A program made the translations under genes and the position numbers. This document shows, one piece after another, positions 1 to 5,243 of a stretch of 6,332 nt of DNA. The notes beneath the pieces are model-generated. The model was given only the letters and a program-made list of their open reading frames with translations. It did no database searches and was not told the origin of the DNA. Origin of the DNA: Candidatus Rokuibacteriota bacterium (GTDB taxonomy: Bacteria; Methylomirabilota; Methylomirabilia; Rokubacteriales; CSP1-6); assembly GCA_003221595.1 (NCBI GenBank), contig QHSM01000118.1, positions 1-6,332 on the forward strand. Reading direction: 5' to 3'. Numbering within the stretch: position 1 is the stretch's first letter; every line of letters begins with the position of its first letter.

Positions 1-177
1 GAGCCTGATGCGGGAGGTGCGCGCGGCCATGAACGCGAGCGGAGTGGCCGCGTCCATGCCCCACGACTCGTGCGACCACGCGAAGTCGACGCCGAGGCGC
101 TCGGCCTCGGTCACGTACGTCGCCGCTTGCTCCCAGTCCTCGTTGCCCTCGAGGCGCAGGCCGATGGCGACACGCAT
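1..177 (-). CDS. Luciferase-like (LLM class) flavin/F420-dependent oxidoreductase, N-terminal part only
   Basis: The minus frame opens with ATG at 177 and stays open to the left edge, giving 59 residues of a longer gene. It starts MRVAIGLRLEGNEDWEQ and continues with AERLGVDFAWSHESWGMD, then ATPLAFMAARTSRIRL. This is the usual N-terminal pattern of bacterial luciferase-like monooxygenases: a first beta strand, a helix ending in AE-x-LG-x-D, a strand with an acidic/His turn, then a D-x-x-TPL helix and A-x-x-TS-x-I-x-L, which should lead into the G-T-G-I strand beyond the edge. Members are TIM-barrel enzymes using reduced FMN or coenzyme F420 on small organic substrates; the cofactor and substrate cannot be told from this part. 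The start overlaps the DinB stop codon (TGATG). A GGAG lies 7 nt upstream inside the DinB gene and can serve as ribosome binding site, so the two are probably co-translated. The family assignment is firm; the specific role is unknown. Confidence 0.85.
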   Translation of the reverse strand, partial: MRVAIGLRLEGNEDWEQAATYVTEAERLGVDFAWSHESWGMDAATPLAFMAARTSRIRL

Positions 178-683
178 CAGAACGCTCCGGCCACCTTGGC
201 CAGCTGTCCAGCGTGATCGAGATCGTGCAGCCGGATGAACAGCAGCGTCTCGCGCCAGTTCAGCGCTCCGAAGAATGGATGCGGGATCGTCACCTGTAGA
301 TTTGCGATCGGATCCGCGCTCCGCACCCGCTGGAACAGCGCCGCGCGGTCGCGCTCGAGCAGCGACCACCATTCGTCGAGCGGACGCGGTCGGGTGTCGC
401 GGGCCGCGACGTCGCGCGGCTCGCCCGGCGGCCGGCCGTCGAGAATGCGCACGATGGCGCCGCCGAAGCGCCGGTCGGCCTCGACGACGTGCGCCATCAC
501 CTCGTTGGCGCTCCACTCTCCCGGCGCCGGCGGGTCGGTGAAGCGCGCCGCGGGCACCGCGGTGGCGGCCTCGCGCAGCCTGGCCATGGCTTCCTCGACC
601 TTGCCGATGAGCTGCTCCGGCGAGAGCTTGGCGCCCTGCGCCGTCAGGTAGCCTCGGATGCGCAGCGCCTCCTCGCTCGTCAT
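177..683 (-). CDS. DinB-like four-helix-bundle protein with His metal-site triad
   Basis: A 168-residue protein of normal length for the DinB/YfiT-like superfamily (DinB_2 type). Visible landmarks are the GEWSANEVMAHVVEAD helix (W57, H65) and a C-terminal RLHDLDHAGQLAKV helix with H153 and H157 spaced HxxxH. H65, H153 and H157 match the three-histidine divalent metal site of this family. There is no signal peptide, so it is cytoplasmic. Characterised relatives include thiol-dependent S-transferases and hydrolases (mycothiol- or bacillithiol-linked), but many members are unassigned and no substrate can be deduced here. The stop overlaps the start of the luciferase-like oxidoreductase, suggesting a two-gene transcript. 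There is no Shine-Dalgarno; a TAGAGT hexamer ends 7 nt before the ATG, so the message may be leaderless. The family call is strong and the biochemical role is open. Confidence 0.85.
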   Translation of the reverse strand: MTSEEALRIRGYLTAQGAKLSPEQLIGKVEEAMARLREAATAVPAARFTDPPAPGEWSANEVMAHVVEADRRFGGAIVRILDGRPPGEPRDVAARDTRPRPLDEWWSLLERDRAALFQRVRSADPIANLQVTIPHPFFGALNWRETLLFIRLHDLDHAGQLAKVAGAF

Positions 684-690
684 GGCGGGG

Positions 691-696
691 ACTCTA
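691..696 (-). promoter_or_regulatory. Putative -10 element of a leaderless promoter for the DinB gene
   Basis: Read on the minus strand the sequence is TAGAGT, followed by exactly 7 nt (CCCCGCC) and then ATG at 683. It fits TAnnnT and matches TATAAT at 4 of 6 positions. With this spacing transcription would begin at or next to the start codon. No TTGACA-like box lies 16-18 nt upstream, and no Shine-Dalgarno is visible. The hexamer overlaps the stop codon of the upstream 42-codon frame. The support is the same spacing at three other genes in the window. Confidence 0.45.
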
Positions 697-822
697 CTCG
701 AAAGTGTGGTCCTTCAGATAGTAGAAGCTGCAGTGGGCTTTCGGCCCCTTCGGCTTGGGCACGCCCGCCGGAATGATGAAGTCGCGACCATGGGCGCCGT
801 AGAGCCCGGAGGGCAGCGTCAC
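694..822 (-). pseudogene. Short coding-like frame (42 codons), probable 3' remnant of a lost gene
   Basis: A minus-strand frame from GTG at 822 to TAG at 694 reads MTLPSGLYGAHGRDFIIPAG then VPKPKGPKAHCSFYYLKDHTFE (first codon GTG taken as Met). Its third codon positions are overwhelmingly G or C, as in the real genes here, and the ending is rich in conserved-looking aromatic, Cys and His residues, so it reads as genuine coding sequence. An in-frame TGA at 829-831 closes it upstream, and no signal for a full-length protein continues beyond it on either neighbouring frame. The simplest reading is the C-terminal end of a larger gene whose front part was deleted when the region was rearranged. 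A real mini-protein starting at GTG with a weak GAGG four bases upstream is possible. I do not recognise the family. It ends 10 nt before the DinB start. Confidence 0.4.
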
Positions 823-843
823 CAGACCTCAGGCTTTTGATCT

Positions 844-861
844 GGCCGCCGGCAGGCGGCC
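844..861. repeat. Perfect inverted repeat upstream of the first WD40 gene
   Basis: GGCCGCC, a four-base GGCA loop, then GGCGGCC: a 7-bp all-GC dyad. It occupies the space where a -35 region would lie for the TAGAAT hexamer at 868. It could be an operator, a hairpin ending whatever once lay to the left, or chance in very GC-rich DNA. There is no T-run after it on either strand, so an intrinsic terminator is unlikely. Confidence 0.3.
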
Positions 862-867
862 TCCATC

Positions 868-873
868 TAGAAT
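868..873 (+). promoter_or_regulatory. Putative -10 element of a leaderless promoter for the first WD40 lipoprotein gene
   Basis: TAGAAT matches the TATAAT consensus at 5 of 6 positions and sits in a short AT-rich island in otherwise GC-rich DNA. Exactly 7 nt (AGATTTC) separate it from ATG at 881, placing the predicted transcript start at the start codon. The gene lacks any Shine-Dalgarno, which fits a leaderless message. A TTGATC at 837-842 is too far upstream (25-nt spacer) to act as its -35 box. Confidence 0.55.
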
Positions 874-880
874 AGATTTC

Positions 881-1984
881 ATGCGTCGTGACGTGTCTCG
901 TGTGGCATGTCTCGCCCTGGCCGTCGGCGCGATCGTCACGCTCGGGTGCGGGCGCAATGCTCCGCCCGCGCCGCAGGCGACGCGGATCGCGACGATCGAC
1001 GCGGGAGGCCCCGCCGGCGGATATGTCGAAGCCCTCGCGCTGGCCCCGAACGCCGGGCTGGCGGCGACCGGCTCCCGCAGCGGGCAGATCCTGGTGTGGC
1101 GCACCACGTCGGCCGAGGGGTCGCCGGCGTCCCTGGGCGACTATCGGCAGTCGATCGCCGACCTCGCGTTCTCGCCCGACGGCCGCGTGCTCGCCTCGCT
1201 CGGGCGCGCTCGTGAGAGCGCGGTGCGGCTCTGGCGGTTCGACGATCGCGCCGGGCCGGGCGAGTGGGTCGAGGCGGCGTCGTTGCCGGTGGGCCGCTGT
1301 CTCGCGCTTCGCTTCGACGGCACGGGGGCGCGCCTCGCCGTGCTGTGCGAGACCGAGGTGCTCGTCGTCGACGTCGCCTCGCAGCAGGTCATGGCACGCC
1401 TGGCCAACCCGCACAAGGAAGTGTTGACGGCCTTCGACCTGTCCGCAGACGGGCAGCGGCTGGTGACCGCGGGCCACGACGGCGAGGTCATGGTGCGGGA
1501 TGCGGTGACTGAGGCGGCGGTGCGCAGCTTCAACGTGCGGCGATCGCGCCGGCCATATCCGCCGCCCCGCGGCATGGAGCCGCCGGAGGTCTGGGGAGTG
1601 GTCGTCGCGCTCTCCGGCGACGGCTCGCGCGCCGCGGCCGTCACGATCGAGGGCACGGTCTACGTGTGGGACGTCGGGACCGGCAAGCAGCTGTTCGACC
1701 ACGCGGACGGCGAGGCGGGCGGCCCGCCGCCGGGCTCGCTGCGATTCGGGCGCGACGGCGCCTTGCTCACGACCACGGGCGATCGCTTCGGCATGCGACA
1801 CATCGACGTGGCGGCCGGGGCGTCGCGCGTGGTGGTCTCGGCGCCGAAGGCCTACGCGACCGTGGCCATCACCGACGACGGGACGGCCTTCGCGGCGATC
1901 ACCTCGTCGATGGACGGTCGAAGGCTGAGCTACGCCGTCGAGGTCTGGCAGCTCACGACGGCCACCAGCGTCGCCCGGAACTGA
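881..1984 (+). CDS. WD40-repeat beta-propeller lipoprotein
   Basis: A 367-residue protein beginning MRRDVSRVACLALAVGAIVT with Cys23 in a TLGC context, an acceptable though not ideal lipobox. It is therefore predicted to be exported by Sec, lipidated at Cys23 and anchored to a membrane facing the periplasm. From about residue 35 it is made of degenerate WD40 blades, recognisable by SPDG-type turns (98-101, 189-192, 331-334) and blade-end strands ILVWR (70-74), VRLWRF (115-120), EVMVRD (202-207), VYVWDV (260-265) and VEVWQL (353-358). About six to seven blades would form one propeller, a scaffold for protein binding. There are no catalytic motifs. Similarity in order and detail to the 2009-3058 gene, including a GRC/GQC turn and a shared YA-[VI]-EVW ending, shows they are paralogues. 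The start is supported by the signal peptide directly after ATG and the -10-like hexamer 7 nt before it. The fold is sure; ligand and role are unknown. Confidence 0.85.
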   Translation: MRRDVSRVACLALAVGAIVTLGCGRNAPPAPQATRIATIDAGGPAGGYVEALALAPNAGLAATGSRSGQILVWRTTSAEGSPASLGDYRQSIADLAFSPDGRVLASLGRARESAVRLWRFDDRAGPGEWVEAASLPVGRCLALRFDGTGARLAVLCETEVLVVDVASQQVMARLANPHKEVLTAFDLSADGQRLVTAGHDGEVMVRDAVTEAAVRSFNVRRSRRPYPPPRGMEPPEVWGVVVALSGDGSRAAAVTIEGTVYVWDVGTGKQLFDHADGEAGGPPPGSLRFGRDGALLTTTGDRFGMRHIDVAAGASRVVVSAPKAYATVAITDDGTAFAAITSSMDGRRLSYAVEVWQLTTATSVARN

Positions 1985-1996
1985 ACGACGCTCCGG

Positions 1997-2021
1997 GCGG
2001 CCGCCGCCTCAGTGCGGCCGC
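1997..2021. repeat. Repeated palindrome between the convergent WD40 genes; weak possible terminator hairpin
   Basis: GCGGCCGC occurs at 1997-2004 and again at 2014-2021. As the octamer is its own complement, the copies can pair as an 8-bp stem with a 9-nt loop spanning the 24-nt gap and the end of the minus-strand gene. It is the only candidate terminator structure between the two convergent genes. It has no T-run on either side, and such octamers arise easily in this base composition. Confidence 0.25.
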
Positions 2022-3058
2022 GTCTGATACTCCAGGCGCCACACCTCGATGGCATAAGGACCGAAGCCTTCTGCGCTTCCCGGCCTCAGGAACGCCACCG
2101 TGCTCGCGGGTACCGCGAGCGCGACCGCCTTGTAGAAAGGGCCATCGCCCTGCAGGACGGGGAAGGTCTTGCCGCTCGGAACGTGGAGCAGCCGCAGCCC
2201 GCGGTCGTGGGTGTCCGGCGCGAACAGCCAGTCGCCGTCCTCCGTGAAGGCCAGCGAGTAGCGCAGCTCGGCATGCATGCCGTGGCCCGGCGCCTGGGCC
2301 ACGTTGCCGAAGGTGCCCTCCTCGCGGCCCTTCGCGATGTCCGCCACGTGCACCCGGCCCATGATGCTGTTCGCCGCCGCGCGCGTGCCGCGGCGGTTCA
2401 GCGCGAGCGAGACGGGCGACATCGCCTCGAGCCCGCCCGACAGCGTGGTCGAGGTTCGCAGGGTGAGCGCCGGCCAGCTCCAGGCCTTGAGCGATCCTTG
2501 CCCGGAGATCGTCGCGAGCGTCAGCCCGTCGCCGGAAAACGCGATCGCGAAGATCCCGTCGCCCGCGTGCGCGTTCGGCAGCGTGCGGACGGCCTTGCCG
2601 CCGCTCAGATCCACCACATGGATGGTCCCGCCCCCGGCGACCGCGAGGATGCGCTCGTCGGGGTGGAAGGCGACCCCCCGGCACTGGCCGATGTCGAGCA
2701 CCGCCACCGACCGTCCGGTCGCCGCGTCCCACACCTCGGTGGTCTGAGCCTCGTGCCCGGTCGTGACGATCAGGGATCCATCCGGCGAGAAGAACACGCC
2801 GTCGATGCGCCGCTGCTCGCGGCGCGGTTTCACGCGAACCTTCCAGCGCTCGGTCCCGGACGGCACCTCCCGGGCGATCAGGTCGGCCTCGAAGTCGCCA
2901 GTCACCACCAGGCTGCCGTCCGGGCTCAGGCCGACGGCGTTCGCCAGCGGCTGGAGGCCCGAGAGCTCGAGCACCCGGGTGGCGGTTACCCCGGGCGCTT
3001 GCGGCGCCCCGGAACAGGCCGCGAGCCACAGCGCGAGGGCAACAACAACGACACGCAT
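2009..3058 (-). CDS. WD40-repeat beta-propeller lipoprotein, paralogue of the 881-1984 gene
   Basis: A 349-residue protein starting MRVVVVALALWLAACSG: a short charged N-terminus, a hydrophobic core and a classic lipobox LAAC with Cys15. The frame is open further upstream to an ATG at 3109, but that start would bury the signal peptide and overlap the divergent gene, so 3058 is chosen. Propeller blades show SPDG turns (45-48, 91-94), TEVWDAATG (107-115), HVVDLSGGK (147-155), FSGDG (174-178), SLKAW (189-193), a poorer RVHVAD blade (235-240) and a final EVWRLE (338-343). It is likely anchored in the envelope and used for protein binding; no catalytic residues are apparent. Two divergent promoters lie in the 29-bp gap to the membrane-protein gene. 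It converges with its paralogue 24 nt away. The specific function is not known. Confidence 0.85.
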   Translation of the reverse strand: MRVVVVALALWLAACSGAPQAPGVTATRVLELSGLQPLANAVGLSPDGSLVVTGDFEADLIAREVPSGTERWKVRVKPRREQRRIDGVFFSPDGSLIVTTGHEAQTTEVWDAATGRSVAVLDIGQCRGVAFHPDERILAVAGGGTIHVVDLSGGKAVRTLPNAHAGDGIFAIAFSGDGLTLATISGQGSLKAWSWPALTLRTSTTLSGGLEAMSPVSLALNRRGTRAAANSIMGRVHVADIAKGREEGTFGNVAQAPGHGMHAELRYSLAFTEDGDWLFAPDTHDRGLRLLHVPSGKTFPVLQGDGPFYKAVALAVPASTVAFLRPGSAEGFGPYAIEVWRLEYQTRPH

Positions 3059-3065
3059 AAGAGGA

Positions 3066-3071
3066 ACTCTA
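3066..3071 (-). promoter_or_regulatory. Putative -10 element of a leaderless promoter for the second WD40 lipoprotein gene
   Basis: On the minus strand the hexamer is TAGAGT, identical to the one before the DinB gene, and is followed by exactly 7 nt (TCCTCTT) and then ATG at 3058. No Shine-Dalgarno precedes the start. A TTGAGA on the same strand (3083-3088) is only 11 nt from the hexamer, too close for a normal -35. Confidence 0.5.
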
Positions 3072-3074
3072 AGG

Positions 3075-3080
3075 GACAAT
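3075..3080 (+). promoter_or_regulatory. Putative -10 element for the membrane-protein gene
   Basis: GACAAT matches TATAAT at 4 of 6 positions and ends exactly 7 nt (CGTCTCA) before ATG at 3088, the same spacing as the three other candidate promoters. It is the weakest of the four because the first T is missing. An AAGGGA at 3071-3076 could instead be a distant, imperfect Shine-Dalgarno (about 11 nt away). It lies 3 bp from the opposite-strand hexamer at 3066-3071. Confidence 0.35.
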
Positions 3081-3087
3081 CGTCTCA

Positions 3088-3876
3088 ATGCACCTATTTG
3101 TCGGCGCACTTCTCATCCTGGGCGGCCTGGGCTGCCTGCGTTACGTCTTTGCCGGGGAAACGGCGTTCGAGAGCGAGCCGCCGTTTCTCGCCCTGAGTGT
3201 CTTGCTCATCGGGATAGGGGCGGGCCTGGGCCTGCGTGCGCGGGCGGCGCTCCTCCTCGCGCAGGTAGCGCTGGGCGGCACTCTGCTCGTCATCGCGACG
3301 AGAGCCCTCCGGCTCTATGTCGGAGGACCGCGCGACACGCCCGACGACAGCCTGGTCGCCCTCGTCTACCTGTTCGGGTTCGCTCTCGCCGCGGCCGGTG
3401 CGGTGGTGCTCTTCCTGCTCTTGCGGCGCGTGCACGCCGAAGCTGCCTTCGGAGCTATCGACTACGTGCCGCTCGGTGGGCTCGCCGCGGCGCTCGTGCT
3501 AGGCCTCGTGTGGCTGGTTGCCGACGACGCCCGGCTCCGACCGTGCCGGAACGGGAGCGACGAGGCCTGTAGCGCGGTCGCCATCGCGCTCATCGAGGCG
3601 TCCGAGCGGGCGTCCTCGGGACCGCCCACGCGGGCAGAGGAGCGCGCGGCGCGCGTGCTCGCCGAGCATCACTGCCGGTCGGTCGCCCGCGGGCCGTGTG
3701 GTCTGCAGCGCTATGCGGCCGGGATCGTCGACGCTCGGGCCGGCCGATTCGACGCGGCCAAGGAGGCGTTTCTCTGGGCCTGCGAGACGGATCGAAGCTG
3801 GTGCGCGCGCGCGGCGGAGGTGGCCGTGCCCTGGACGGTCGACGAGCGCAAGCGACTCGGCGACCGGCGGCGTTAG
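3088..3876 (+). CDS. Five-helix membrane protein with a Cys-paired Sel1/Hcp-like extracytoplasmic tail
   Basis: A 262-residue protein with a hydrophobic front half and a soluble back half. Membrane segments are about 2-22, 32-49, 52-72, 87-112 and 124-145. Arg residues in the loops after helices 2 and 4 (LRAR at 49-52, LRRVH at 112-116) point to those loops being cytoplasmic, which puts the C-terminal half outside. That tail carries three cysteine pairs, C153/C161, C196/C204 and C232/C239, and helical text such as RAGRFDAAKEAFLWAC (217-232). CX7C pairs recurring at about 36-43 residues resemble the disulfide-stapled helix pairs of Sel1-like and Helicobacter Hcp proteins, which bind partners. 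I do not recognise a named family. Divergent to the second WD40 lipoprotein gene (29 bp between starts) and convergent with the secreted-protein operon (5 nt between stops). The topology is reasonably sure; the function is unknown. Confidence 0.75.
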   Translation: MHLFVGALLILGGLGCLRYVFAGETAFESEPPFLALSVLLIGIGAGLGLRARAALLLAQVALGGTLLVIATRALRLYVGGPRDTPDDSLVALVYLFGFALAAAGAVVLFLLLRRVHAEAAFGAIDYVPLGGLAAALVLGLVWLVADDARLRPCRNGSDEACSAVAIALIEASERASSGPPTRAEERAARVLAEHHCRSVARGPCGLQRYAAGIVDARAGRFDAAKEAFLWACETDRSWCARAAEVAVPWTVDERKRLGDRRR

Positions 3877-3881
3877 CCCCG

Positions 3882-4739
3882 CTACAGCGCGTCGAGCACG
3901 CGGGCGGCGAAGCGCTGCAGATCGGCGCGCTCGACGCGCAAAGCCTCGAGCTTGAGAATCATCGCCGTTCTGCGCCTGTCCGCGACCACGACGACGGTCC
4001 AGCCGCTGGCGGCTGAAAAGGCGCCGGCTCCAAGCGAGGGCTCGTCCTCGATCTGCATGCGGTGATTGGCAAGCGCTTCCGTACGCGCTGCGGCGGCATA
4101 TTCAGGGCCGGCCGGTGGGCCGACGAGCGTCAGGGTAATGACGGCCGAGCCATCGGTGCGATCGAGCGCGCAACTCGAGCCCGGGGCGGACGCGGGACGC
4201 TGCTGTGGCCGCGCTCGCGTCGGACCGCCGAGCAGTCGGTCGACGCCGGCGCGGCGCAGGATCTTGCACGGGTCGAGCGCGGCCGGGGTCGGCGCGGCGA
4301 TCGCCGGCACGAGCGTGAGCACGACCAGCTTGCGCCGGGGTCCGAAGTCCTCGGGACGCTGATCGATCCCGTCGTAGAAGGCCACGTCCAGCTCGTCGCC
4401 CCGGCGCGCCCAGATCATCCAGAGCGGCCGCTGGCCGCCCGTCGGGCTGAGGGGAGTCATGTGCAACGCCGGCGGATTGGCGGTCGCGTCGAAGGACAGC
4501 GCCGAGCGCAGCCGCTCGCCGCGCGCGGTCTGCACGACGAGCTCGGTTCCCCGGAACGTCCACGTGGCGTTCAGCACCTTGCCGTCCGTCCGGGGCTCGC
4601 CGTTCATCGTCGCGCGCGCGACGGCCCAGGCGCCCTCGAGCTCGGCTACGCTGCTGGCGCTGACCGGGCGGGCGAGGCTCGCGAAGGCGAGCGCCATCAG
4701 CATCAGGGCGACGACGACGTGCCGTCTGAAGGCGATCAT
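3882..4739 (-). CDS. Secreted two-domain protein: TIGR03067-like domain plus DUF3558-like domain
   Basis: A 285-residue protein with a Sec signal peptide (MIAFRRH, hydrophobic stretch to about 22, cleavage likely after VSA at 26-28). Residues about 31-145 begin VAELEGAWAVARATMNGEP, continue with ATWTFRGTELVVQ and end with FYDGIDQRPEDFGPRR followed by a hydrophobic strand. This order resembles the small beta-barrel TIGR03067 domain (L-x-G-x-W start, RPxEF near the end). Residues about 155-285 begin LDPCKILRRAGVDRLLG and have a second Cys190 in GSSCALDR, then alternating strands and helices, like the DPC...LLG...C pattern of DUF3558-type secreted domains; C158 and C190 may form a disulfide. Neither domain has a known enzymatic role. 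It is the last gene of the leftward operon, starting 13 nt after the small TPR gene stop and without a clear Shine-Dalgarno. The domain calls are by eye and moderate in certainty; the gene itself is solid. Confidence 0.75.
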   Translation of the reverse strand: MIAFRRHVVVALMLMALAFASLARPVSASSVAELEGAWAVARATMNGEPRTDGKVLNATWTFRGTELVVQTARGERLRSALSFDATANPPALHMTPLSPTGGQRPLWMIWARRGDELDVAFYDGIDQRPEDFGPRRKLVVLTLVPAIAAPTPAALDPCKILRRAGVDRLLGGPTRARPQQRPASAPGSSCALDRTDGSAVITLTLVGPPAGPEYAAAARTEALANHRMQIEDEPSLGAGAFSAASGWTVVVVADRRRTAMILKLEALRVERADLQRFAARVLDAL

Positions 4740-4752
4740 GTCGCGCCCGCGC

Positions 4753-5241
4753 CTACTTCGCCGCGCGCGCCCGGTAGTCGGCGATGGCCTTCTTGAGGTC
4801 CCCGTATTCCTCGCAGGGGATGAGACAGATCCGCTGCAGCGCGGCCAGATGCTCCTCGGCCTTGGCCGGGTTGTTGGCCATCAGGTACGCCTCGCCGATG
4901 TACTCGTGAGCGCCGCGATGGCGGGGGTTGAGCTGAAGCGCCTTCTGGTAGTGCGTGAAGGCCGGCTGGAGCTGGCCGCTCTGGCGATAGGCGTAGCCGA
5001 GGTAATTCTGGATGTCCGCGTTGCGCGTGTCGCGGAGCGCGGCCGAGGAAAGCGACCGGATCGCGCCATTCCAGTCCTTGGCCGCGATGGCCGCTTTCCC
5101 CGCCGCATAGTCCGGGTCGAGCTGGCCCTCCTTCGGCTCGTCGTCGGTCGGATCGGCGCCAATCGCGCCCGGCAGCAGGGCAAGGCCGAGCCCGAGCACG
5201 CCGATCCCGAACAGGCCGGCGCAGATCCTGACGCCGAGCAC
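4753..5241 (-). CDS. Small secreted TPR-repeat protein
   Basis: A 162-residue protein with a GTG start at 5241, 2 nt after the stop of the upstream TPR gene. The N-terminus is a hydrophobic signal sequence (about 5-27) with likely cleavage after AIGA at 26-29. The mature part has about three TPR units: 45-75 (AAGKAAIAAKDWNGAI), 76-109 (NYLGYAYRQSGQLQPAFTHY then QKALQLNP, the clearest) and 110-143 (AHEYIGEAYLMANNPAKAEE). It ends with CLIPCEEYGDLKKAIADYRA, where C139 and C143 precede a capping helix; this Cys-x3-C-E-E-Y-x-D-L ending is seen in a common class of short periplasmic TPR proteins. TPRs bind peptides or partner proteins; no enzyme motif is present. The tight linkage to the flanking genes implies one transcript. 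There is no Shine-Dalgarno before the GTG, so translation is probably coupled to the upstream gene. Confidence 0.8.
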   Translation of the reverse strand: MLGVRICAGLFGIGVLGLGLALLPGAIGADPTDDEPKEGQLDPDYAAGKAAIAAKDWNGAIRSLSSAALRDTRNADIQNYLGYAYRQSGQLQPAFTHYQKALQLNPRHRGAHEYIGEAYLMANNPAKAEEHLAALQRICLIPCEEYGDLKKAIADYRARAAK

Positions 5242-5243
5242 CG

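Noticed and set aside
235..651. Plus-strand frame opposite the DinB gene
   Set aside because: Ser/Arg-rich low-complexity translation with no domain; the minus frame has the DinB histidine triad.
680..1801. A long open frame on the minus strand (373 codons) opposite the first WD40 gene
   Set aside because: It is an artefact of high GC content. Its product is Arg-rich and low in structure, whereas the plus frame has a signal peptide and WD40 blades.
3083..3088. TTGAGA on the minus strand as a -35 box for the second WD40 gene
   Set aside because: Only 11 nt separate it from the TAGAGT hexamer, too short for a normal promoter spacer.
3059..3109. Upstream start (ATG at 3109) for the second WD40 gene
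   Set aside because: It would put 17 polar residues before a classic lipoprotein signal peptide and overlap the divergent gene; ATG at 3058 fits the lipobox and the 7-nt hexamer spacing.
2012..3196. A 394-codon plus-strand frame opposite the second WD40 gene, longer than the called gene
   Set aside because: The translation is Arg/His/Gln-rich with no recognisable domain, while the minus frame gives a lipoprotein signal and clear propeller repeats.
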